Below the pieces are notes generated by a model that did not search any database, was not told the origin of the DNA, and saw only the letters and a list, made by a program, of their open reading frames with translations. From Endomicrobium sp. (GTDB taxonomy: Bacteria; Elusimicrobiota; Endomicrobiia; Endomicrobiales; Endomicrobiaceae): a stretch of DNA of 16,048 nucleotides. Below are positions 6,794-12,976 of the stretch, piece after piece (positions within the stretch are counted from its first letter, which is position 1; each line of letters starts with the position of its first letter). The stretch spans positions 1 to 16,048 of the forward strand of contig JAISLV010000150.1 of the NCBI GenBank assembly GCA_031277075.1, written 5' to 3'. The position numbers and the translations under genes were made by a program.

Positions 6794-8224
6794 TTATTTT
6801 TTTGCTTTTTGAACCGCTTCTTCTATAGTGCCTACCATATAAAAAGCCTGCTCGGGCAAATCGTCGTATTTGCCCTCTATTATTTCTTTAAACCCTTTTA
6901 TTGAATCTTGGGTTTTTACGTATCTTCCCTCTAAACCCGTAAAAGTTTCCGCCACAAACATAGGCTGAGTTAAAAACCTTTGAACTTTTCTCGCTCTAGA
7001 AACCGTCATTTTATCTTCGTCTGAAAGTTCGTCCATACCCAAAATTGCGATAATATCCTGCAAATCTTTATATTTTTGCAAAATCTTTTTCACCGACATA
7101 GCCGTATTGTAATGGTCTTCGCCTATAACGTTAGGGTCTAAAAGTCTTGACGAAGAAGTCAAAGGATTTACGGCAGGATATAATCCCTGCTCCATTATGG
7201 CTCTGTCTAAAGTAATTGTAGCGTCTAAATGCGAAAATATAGCTACTGGGGCGGGGTCGGTATAGTCGTCTGCAGGAACATATACCGCCTGCACCGACGT
7301 TACGGAACCTTTATTTGTAGAAGCTATTCTCTCTTGAAGGTCGCCCATATCTTTTGCAAGGTTAGGCTGATAACCTACGGCGGAAGGCATTCTGCCAAGC
7401 AATGCCGAAACTTCGCTTCCCGCTTGAGCAAATCTAAAAATATTGTCTATAAACAAAAGAACGTCTTCGCCTTTTTCGTCGCGGAAATATTCGGACATCG
7501 TCAAAGCCGTAAGCGCGACTCTCATTCTGTTTCCGGGCGGCTCGTTCATCTGCCCAAAAACTAAAACAGTTTTGTCCATAACTTTGGATTCAACCATTTC
7601 CATCCACAAGTCCGTGCCTTCTCTTGTTCTTTCGCCTACGCCGGCAAAAACAGAATGACCTTTGTGAACGGTCGCAATATTTCTGATAAGTTCTTTTACT
7701 ATAACGGTTTTACCTACGCCCGCGCCGCCGAAAATTCCTATTTTCCCGCCTTTTGTAAATGGGGAAATTAAATCTATAACTTTTATGCCGGTTTCAAGCA
7801 TTTCGGGCGTTGTTTTTTGTTCAATAAAAGCAGGCGCTTTTTTGTGTATCGGCTGTCTTTCTACAGAAGCGTCAATTTCTCCTAACGCGTCTACGGGACG
7901 TCCTAAAACGTTAAAAATTCTCCCTAAAGTTTTTTCGCCCACAGGAACTTTTATCGGAGCGAAAGTTCTTTCGCATTTCATGCCTCTTTTCATGCCGTCG
8001 GTAGGACCCATAGCTATAGTTCTCACTTCGGAATTGTCCATTTCAAACATAGTTTCTAAAACAAGCGTTTCGCCGCTCGGCATTTTTAAAGTAAGCGCTT
8101 CAAAAACTTCAGGGACTTTGCCCTCAAATCTAAAATCTACGACGGCTCCTTGAATTCTTATCACAGTCCCTTGAGACTGTATATCCTGAAGTTTGGTATC
8201 TTGAGACGTTTTGTTCTTTTCCAT
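6794..8224 (-). CDS. atpD: ATP synthase F1 beta subunit (catalytic)
   Basis: This 476-residue subunit carries the catalytic nucleotide sites of F1. Walker A GGAGVGKT lies at 166-173, the catalytic Glu198 is in GERTREG, the Walker B region is LLFIDNIFRFAQAGSE, and the DELSEED-type lever loop reads DELSDED. The N-terminus is about 15 residues longer than in E. coli: a polar stretch rich in Lys, Gln and Asp precedes GTVIRIQGAVVDFRF. AGGAAA upstream of the ATG supports this longer start. It is 156 nt downstream of atpG, an unusually wide gap for these two genes, with hairpins in between. Confidence 0.98.
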   Translation of the reverse strand: MEKNKTSQDTKLQDIQSQGTVIRIQGAVVDFRFEGKVPEVFEALTLKMPSGETLVLETMFEMDNSEVRTIAMGPTDGMKRGMKCERTFAPIKVPVGEKTLGRIFNVLGRPVDALGEIDASVERQPIHKKAPAFIEQKTTPEMLETGIKVIDLISPFTKGGKIGIFGGAGVGKTVIVKELIRNIATVHKGHSVFAGVGERTREGTDLWMEMVESKVMDKTVLVFGQMNEPPGNRMRVALTALTMSEYFRDEKGEDVLLFIDNIFRFAQAGSEVSALLGRMPSAVGYQPNLAKDMGDLQERIASTNKGSVTSVQAVYVPADDYTDPAPVAIFSHLDATITLDRAIMEQGLYPAVNPLTSSSRLLDPNVIGEDHYNTAMSVKKILQKYKDLQDIIAILGMDELSDEDKMTVSRARKVQRFLTQPMFVAETFTGLEGRYVKTQDSIKGFKEIIEGKYDDLPEQAFYMVGTIEEAVQKAKK

Positions 8225-8333
8225 TTTGCTTTTCCTGTTGTATTTTTAAAAACAATTTAAATTATAACCTCAAAAAACGGTTTTACATTATAGCGTCAAA
8301 AACTTTTGCGGTAAATTTCATATTTAAAGCGCC

Positions 8334-8382
8334 GCCGACGCTTTAAAGCGGAGGCTTTTGCCAAACGCAAGCGACGGCGTTT
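8334..8382. repeat. Two adjacent hairpins in the atpG-atpD gap
   Basis: Positions 8334-8355 form an almost perfect palindrome: GCC, two mismatches, then CGCTTTAAAGCG, then two mismatches and GGC. A second stem pairs AAACGC (8363-8368) with GCGTTT (8377-8382), overlapping the atpG stop codon. TTTAAAGCG is also repeated at 8323-8331 and 8342-8350. No gene fits in 8225-8380. The hairpins may protect or process mRNA ends and so set the relative levels of gamma and beta; this is inference. Confidence 0.5.
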
Positions 8383-9229
8383 AACTAGTCTGCTGTCCGT
8401 TTGCAAGGTCTAAAATTTCGTTTGTAATTTTTTCCTGCCTAGACCTATTGTAAATATTCGTTAAAGAAGCCGCTATATCGTTTGCGTTTTCTTTTGCGTT
8501 TTTCATCGCCGTCATTCTTGCGGCTTGCTCTGAAGCATATGCGTTCATAAGCGCGCTGTAAAATTCCACTTCAAAATAAAAGGGGAGCAAATCTTCAAGC
8601 ACTTTATCAGCCGACGGTTCAAAGATATAGTCAATTTCAGAATTATCTTCAAAATTCTCGTCGCGTTTTACGGGGAAAATTTCAGTTTCAACAGCCTCTT
8701 GAACAAGCATATTTTTAAATTCCGTATACACTACGCTTACGCTTGCCGCTTCCCCTGAAAAATAAAATTTCTTCGCAATGTCTATCATCGGATAAATATC
8801 TTCATATCTTGGAAAAGCGGAACCTGCGTTAAAAGAAGCCAAAACGTTTAAATCGTAGTTTGAAGAATAATTTACCGCTTTCTTGCCTATTGAAACTATT
8901 AAATCGTCTTTTGAAACTACGGAATTTAATTTTTTCAACAGGTTTACCGTTAAGCCCCCGCACAACCCTTTATCTGGGGATATAACGTAGACAAGTTTTT
9001 TTCCTTCTCTTCTTTTTACAAACTTTGCAATGCCTTCGTATAAATCTTTATCCAGCAAAATGCGCTGCGTCATAGACATAATCTTTTTAGCGTAAGGATT
9101 ATGCTTTTCCACTGAAGTTTGCGCCTTCCGTATTTTTGAGGCGGCAATCATTTCCATAGCTTTAGTAATTTGAGCTATGCTTTGCGAAGTTTTTATTCTT
9201 TTTTTAAGCTGTTGTAAGTTCTGAGCCAT
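8381..9229 (-). CDS. atpG: ATP synthase F1 gamma subunit
   Basis: This 282-residue rotor shaft links the c-ring to the catalytic hexamer. The N-terminal helix has the family pattern LKKRIKTSQSIAQITKAMEM followed by IAASKIRKAQ. The central Rossmann-like part includes the YVISPDKGLCGGLTVNLLKK stretch. The C-terminal helix shows ASEQAARMTAMKNAKENA and YNRSRQEKITNEILDLANG. Length is normal. Its ATG lies 26 nt inside the end of atpA in another frame, and no strong ribosome binding site is visible, so translation is probably coupled to atpA. Confidence 0.96.
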   Translation of the reverse strand: MAQNLQQLKKRIKTSQSIAQITKAMEMIAASKIRKAQTSVEKHNPYAKKIMSMTQRILLDKDLYEGIAKFVKRREGKKLVYVISPDKGLCGGLTVNLLKKLNSVVSKDDLIVSIGKKAVNYSSNYDLNVLASFNAGSAFPRYEDIYPMIDIAKKFYFSGEAASVSVVYTEFKNMLVQEAVETEIFPVKRDENFEDNSEIDYIFEPSADKVLEDLLPFYFEVEFYSALMNAYASEQAARMTAMKNAKENANDIAASLTNIYNRSRQEKITNEILDLANGQQTS

Positions 9230-10745
9230 AATTATTTATCTTTTTAAATTCCAATATATTTTTTTTCATTTCTTCTTTTAACGCGTCGTCAATTTTTGCG
9301 CCCGAAGAAAGTTTTTTAGCGGTATCCGCGCAATTTTTCTTTATAAATTCAGCAAGTCTAGTTTCAGCCTGCGTTATTTGTTCAACGGCAATATCGTCAA
9401 ACAACCCCGAAGTTACGGCAAAAATTGAGACCACTTCGGAAATTTCATCGCAAGGTTTATATTGAGGCTGCTTTAAAATTTCCGTAATTCTCTTTCCTCT
9501 TTCAAGCCTTTTTAATGTGTCTTCGTCAAGGTCGCTGCCAAACTGCGCAAAAGACTGAAGTTCTCTAAACTGCGAAAGCTCCAAGCGGACGGGACCCGAA
9601 AGCTGTTTCATAGATTTTGTTTGAGCGGCTCCGCCTACGCGAGACACCGATAACCCCACGTTGATAGCGGGGCGTATTCCAGAGTTAAACAAATCCGCTT
9701 CTAAATAAATCTGACCGTCCGTAATTGAAATGACATTGGTGGGAATATAGGCGGACATATCGTTGCCTTGCGTCTCTATTACGGGAAGAGCCGTAAGCGT
9801 TCCGCCGCCTCTTTTATCAGACATTCTAGAAGCCCTTTCTAAAAGCCTTGAATGCAGATAAAAAATATCGCCCGGATAGGCTTCGCGCCCTGCGGGACGT
9901 TTGATAAGCAGCGAAATTTGCCTGTAAGCCCAAGCGTGTTTTGTAAGGTCGTCGTAGACTACTAAAACGTCTTCGCCCCTGTCCATAAAATATTCGCCTA
10001 TGGCGCAGGCTGTCAGAGGAGCTATGTATTGCATAGAAGCCGGGTCTGAAGCCGTAGCCGCGACTACTACAGAATAGTCCATCGCGCCTTCTTCTTTAAG
10101 CCTTGCGGTAATAGCCGCTAAATTTGATTTTTTCTGTCCTATAGAACAATATATACATATTACTCTTTTTAAGCCCATATCAAGTTTTTTCTGATTGATT
10201 ATGGTATCTATGGCAATAGCGGTTTTACCCGTGCCTCTATCGCCTATTATAAGTTCTCTTTGCCCTCTTCCTATAGGCGTCATAGAGTCAATTGCTTTTA
10301 TTCCCGTTTTAAGAGGTCTATCTACAGAACTTCTCTCTATAATGCCGGGTGCTATTTTTTCAACGGGATAGCTGGCGGGATTTACATGCTTTAAATCAAA
10401 ACCGTCTATAGGATCGCCTGCGGCGTCTACCACTCTGCCTATAAGACTGTCTGATACTTTGACGCTTAAAATGTTTCCCGTAGTTTTAACTTTCATTCCC
10501 CGCACAATATGTCCGGAATCTTTTAAAAGCACTATTGAAACGCTGTCTTCATCAATGTTTAAAGCAAACCCCGAAGAGCCGTCTTCAAACGCGACTTCTT
10601 CGTAATATCCTACGTTTGAAAGTCCCGAGGCTTTTACAATTTCATCGCCGACAGTTTCCACAATTCCGAAATTTTGCAGTTCAGGGGAAATGTCCGCAGA
10701 ATAAAGCTGTTTTTCAATTCTTTGTATTATTTCTTCAGGTTTCAT
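9204..10745 (-). CDS. atpA: ATP synthase F1 alpha subunit
   Basis: This 513-residue regulatory nucleotide-binding partner of beta is full length. The N-terminal beta barrel is at about 25-95. The P-loop is GDRGTGKT at 168-175, where most alpha subunits have Gln in place of the second Gly. The arginine needed by the neighbouring catalytic site is in NVGLSVSRVGGAAQ. The stretch LSQFRELQSFAQFGSDLD is typical of alpha. The ribosome binding site is weak (GAGAG about 8 nt before ATG). It is separated from atpH by a 276-nt repeat-bearing gap, whereas these genes usually abut, and its 3' end overlaps atpG by 26 nt. Confidence 0.98.
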   Translation of the reverse strand: MKPEEIIQRIEKQLYSADISPELQNFGIVETVGDEIVKASGLSNVGYYEEVAFEDGSSGFALNIDEDSVSIVLLKDSGHIVRGMKVKTTGNILSVKVSDSLIGRVVDAAGDPIDGFDLKHVNPASYPVEKIAPGIIERSSVDRPLKTGIKAIDSMTPIGRGQRELIIGDRGTGKTAIAIDTIINQKKLDMGLKRVICIYCSIGQKKSNLAAITARLKEEGAMDYSVVVAATASDPASMQYIAPLTACAIGEYFMDRGEDVLVVYDDLTKHAWAYRQISLLIKRPAGREAYPGDIFYLHSRLLERASRMSDKRGGGTLTALPVIETQGNDMSAYIPTNVISITDGQIYLEADLFNSGIRPAINVGLSVSRVGGAAQTKSMKQLSGPVRLELSQFRELQSFAQFGSDLDEDTLKRLERGKRITEILKQPQYKPCDEISEVVSIFAVTSGLFDDIAVEQITQAETRLAEFIKKNCADTAKKLSSGAKIDDALKEEMKKNILEFKKINNYGSELTTA

Positions 10746-10758
10746 ATTTTTTCTCTCT

Positions 10759-10910
10759 TTTTAACAATAACCGCCAATTTTATAAAAACAACACGGACGC
10801 TTGATTGATATATTGCGCTTTACAAGACCTTTTACCAATGACTGACAATTTTATAAAAACAACCGCAGTATTCGTCATTTTCTTTGACGGTAATCGCCAG
10901 TAAAAACAAT
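10759..10910. repeat. Direct repeats spaced 71 nt in the atpH-atpA gap
   Basis: Positions 10759-10792 and 10830-10863 are 34-nt copies with four mismatches; the last 18 nt (CAATTTTATAAAAACAAC) are identical. A third, shortened copy at 10889-10910 keeps TAATCGCCAG-TAAAAACAAT with about 6 nt lost. The 276-nt gap (10746-11021) holds no gene. On the transcribed strand each full copy reads TTGTTTTTATAAAATTG, which includes a TATAAA element but no matching -35 box. Possible roles are tandem promoters, protein-binding sites controlling atpA, or a duplicated mRNA leader element. Confidence 0.75.
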
Positions 10911-11021
10911 CAATCGTATTTCCGATTTTGCGCGTATTTTAAACTTTACAAACTTTTTATTATTTCAAATAAAGAACTTATCTTTTTTCTTTGCAGCGAT
11001 AATGTCGTTTAATGCGCGCCG

Positions 11022-11375
11022 TCAAAGATTTTCTTTTATATTTCCCAAAATTTTATTTATCATTCCCGAAACGCTGTAATCTAAAATATTATCGCCGTAT
11101 TCAAATTTTACTCCTGCGATAAGCGACGGGTCTTCTTTAAATTCCGCGCGTCTGTTTGGAAAAGAAGCGTTTATTTTTTCTTCATAATCGCGCGTCATCA
11201 AACCGGCGTAATTTACGTTGATTTTTTTATTTTTTATCTCCCAAAAAAGCAGGTTGATAAAGAGTTTCAAATCTTTTTTTGAAAGACGCGCAAAAAGCCA
11301 GTTAAGCTCTTCATCGCTCATTTCTCCGTATTCGGCTGTAGACCGCGCAAGTTCTTTAATCAGCTCTCTTTTCAT
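11022..11375 (-). CDS. atpH: ATP synthase F1 delta subunit, short form
   Basis: Position between atpF and atpA and the C-terminal pattern identify it: DPSLIAGVKFEYGDNILDYS then VSGMINKIL matches the delta C-terminal strand-helix motif (D-S-L-I-x-G-V ... GD ... D-x-S-V-x-G). Delta joins the b stalk to the top of F1. Only 117 residues are present against about 175-185 in most bacteria; the shortage lies in the N-terminal helical-bundle part that grips alpha. An in-frame TAG lies five codons upstream of the ATG, so no longer start exists. AAGGCAGGG precedes the ATG, which lies 20 nt inside atpF. It could be a genuine compact delta or a degraded gene; the intact frame and ribosome binding site favour the former. 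Confidence 0.82.
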   Translation of the reverse strand: MKRELIKELARSTAEYGEMSDEELNWLFARLSKKDLKLFINLLFWEIKNKKINVNYAGLMTRDYEEKINASFPNRRAEFKEDPSLIAGVKFEYGDNILDYSVSGMINKILGNIKENL

Positions 11376-11877
11376 ACCCTGCCTTCTCTATTTTGTCTAA
11401 AGCGCGCGCTAAAATCTTTTGTTTATCTTCTTCAGAAAATAAATTCTCAAAAACTTTTGACATAATTTTCCCGGAAATATCCGCAGAAATTTGCCCGACT
11501 TGCTTATTTAAGTTTTCAAATTCCATAGCGGCTTTTTGCTTTGCGTCGGCAATAATCTGCTCTGACTGCTTTTTTGCCTCGTTTTTAAGTTTTTCTTTGG
11601 TTTCTTCGGCTGAGGTTTTAGCGGCAAGAATTGCGGCGTTTGCGTCCGCCTGCGCTGATCCTAAAATTTTCTTCCTTTCAGCGCCTGCGTTTTCTAAAGC
11701 TATTTTAGCGTTTTGAGCGTCTTGCAAACTTTGCTCTATTTTACGTTTTCTTTCGTCGAGCATAGCTTTTATCGGCTTATACGCAAAACGCTTTAAAATA
11801 TATGCGATAATAAGAAAATTTATTATTTGAAATATAAACAACGGCGTTTCAAGCCCCAGCAGATTTAAAATTTCCAC
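11356..11877 (-). CDS. atpF: ATP synthase Fo b subunit (GTG start)
   Basis: This 173-residue peripheral-stalk subunit has one membrane helix (about 10-30, LFIFQIINFLIIAYILKRF) and a long Ala/Lys/Glu-rich coiled-coil arm (about 35-150). KPIKAMLDERKRKIEQSL is the usual b-type join. The start is GTG at 11877-11875, with AAGGA 7 nt upstream. An ATG two bases earlier, in another frame, reaches a stop after four codons and is not used to make b. It lies 10 nt after atpE and its end overlaps atpH by 20 nt. Only one b gene is present, so a homodimer is expected. Confidence 0.94.
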   Translation of the reverse strand: MEILNLLGLETPLFIFQIINFLIIAYILKRFAYKPIKAMLDERKRKIEQSLQDAQNAKIALENAGAERKKILGSAQADANAAILAAKTSAEETKEKLKNEAKKQSEQIIADAKQKAAMEFENLNKQVGQISADISGKIMSKVFENLFSEEDKQKILARALDKIEKAGYEKRAD

Positions 11878-11887
11878 ATTATTTTCC

Positions 11888-12103
11888 TTATTTGTTCATC
11901 GTTAAGAAAGCAAAAAGCAAAGCAAAAATAGCGATAGCTTCAGCAAAAGCTATTGCAAGAATCATATTAGCCTGTATTTTTCCCGCAGCTTCTGGATTTC
12001 TTCCTATAGCCTCAACAGCTTTTGCGCCTATCATACCTATGCCGATAGCCGGTCCAAACCCTCCAAGCGCGATAAGAATGCCGCCTACTAAAGAAATTGA
12101 CAT
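11888..12103 (-). CDS. atpE: ATP synthase Fo c subunit (proton-type)
   Basis: The start at 12103 gives 71 residues opening MSISLVGGILIALGG, with GGAGG 7 nt upstream. A frame extending to 12163 lacks such a site and adds atypical residues, so it is rejected. Two membrane helices (about 5-30 and 46-68) are joined by the polar loop GRNPEAAGKIQ. The ion-carrying carboxylate is Glu55 in AIAFAEAIAIFALL. At the positions that bind sodium in Na+ rings (Gln32 and Ser66 of Ilyobacter) this protein has Ile22 and Ala56, so proton coupling is inferred. The strong ribosome binding site fits the many copies needed per ring. It precedes atpF by 10 nt. Confidence 0.95.
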   Translation of the reverse strand: MSISLVGGILIALGGFGPAIGIGMIGAKAVEAIGRNPEAAGKIQANMILAIAFAEAIAIFALLFAFLTMNK

Positions 12104-12258
12104 AATACTTCCTCCGTTAATGTAAAGTTGAAAGTTGAAAATTAAAAGCAAACTGACGCGCATTTGTTAAAAAATCGGCTTTTTCAACGTAAAAAAACAA
12201 TTTTTTTAGAAACGGCGCGCGCATCTGCCGCATTTCTTAACTGTTCATTCTATCTTTT
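12104..12258. other. atpB-atpE gap with short inverted repeats, no gene
   Basis: This 155-nt gap holds the atpE ribosome binding site, GTTGAAAA (12134-12141) with its inverse TTTTCAAC (12181-12188), and a TAAAAAAA-CAA-TTTTTTTA inverted repeat (12190-12208). AAAGTTGA is repeated at 12124-12138. I see no promoter with both boxes and no strong terminator. A leader that raises c-subunit translation, as known for other atpE genes, is possible but unproven. Confidence 0.35.
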
Positions 12259-12972
12259 TTAATGATGTTTTTCAGTTAATATATTCATAAACGCCATTGT
12301 AAGCATTGCAAAAACCAAAGCCTGAATAAGACCGACAAAAACTTCAAGAGGCATAACAAAATAAAAAGTTTTTTCCAAGAGCATATCGCCCGCGTAAATG
12401 TTTCCAAAAAGCCTAAAAGAAAAAGAAACGAACTTTACAAGTTCGCTTATAAATTCCAAAAAACCGACAAAAAGCATTATCGGAAACATTTTTAGAGAAA
12501 TGAAACGGCTTAAATAAGATTTAAAACCCGTTTCTTTTATGCTGTAATAATGCGACGCTATTACAGTAATAACCGCAAGAGCAAGCGTCAAATTTAGGTC
12601 GCTTGTGGCGGCTCTTAAAAAAGCAAAACCGTGTTCGCCGTCTTCGTGCAAAACATTGTTAGGCAGAAATCTGACGCTTTCAAAACCCGGAATAAATTCA
12701 ATTAAGTTTGCTGCGACAATAAAAATAAAAAAAGAAGTTACCCAAGGATAAATAAAAGACGCTCTTTGACCCGCTATATCTTTTACAGAATTATAAAAGT
12801 ATTCCACCACAGATTCAAAAATATTCTGCAGCCTGCCGGGGCGCAAAGAAATTGTTTTTCCTAAAAGTATTACAATAGTTATAATCGCCGCGTCCGTCAA
12901 CAAAGTGGCAAGTATTGTGTTTGTAACCGGAAAACCGGCTATGGTAAATAAAACTCCCGGAGCTATTGACAT
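12259..12972 (-). CDS. atpB: ATP synthase Fo a subunit
   Basis: This 237-residue polytopic protein forms the two ion half-channels next to the c-ring. The essential arginine is Arg187 in FSFRLFGNIYAGD, and the conserved Gln in the last helix is in VGLIQALVFAMLTMAF. RAATSDLNLTLALAV and FESVVEYFYNSVKDIAG are also family stretches. About five to six membrane helices are visible. AGGAAT precedes the ATG. It starts the atp operon and lies only 4 nt after the Wzy-TPR gene; no atpI or atpZ precedes it. Confidence 0.97.
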   Translation of the reverse strand: MSIAPGVLFTIAGFPVTNTILATLLTDAAIITIVILLGKTISLRPGRLQNIFESVVEYFYNSVKDIAGQRASFIYPWVTSFFIFIVAANLIEFIPGFESVRFLPNNVLHEDGEHGFAFLRAATSDLNLTLALAVITVIASHYYSIKETGFKSYLSRFISLKMFPIMLFVGFLEFISELVKFVSFSFRLFGNIYAGDMLLEKTFYFVMPLEVFVGLIQALVFAMLTMAFMNILTEKHH

Positions 12973-12976
12973 TTGC

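Noticed and set aside
7229..8153. Plus-strand open frames opposite atpD and other genes
   Set aside because: They are antisense to strongly conserved proteins, have low-complexity compositions and no family motifs. The same holds for all other plus-strand frames in the window.
10746..11021. CRISPR array
   Set aside because: Only two full copies and one partial copy with mismatches, no cas genes, and the copies are not dyad-symmetric in the usual way.
11888..12103. Sodium-coupled ATP synthase
   Set aside because: The c subunit has Ile22 and Ala56 at positions equivalent to the Na+ ligands Gln and Ser; only the carboxylate Glu55 is kept, which fits protons.
6289..12972. Replication origin near the atp operon, as in E. 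coli
   Set aside because: I noticed no cluster of DnaA boxes, no dnaA or parAB/gidA genes, and all genes run in one direction through the region.
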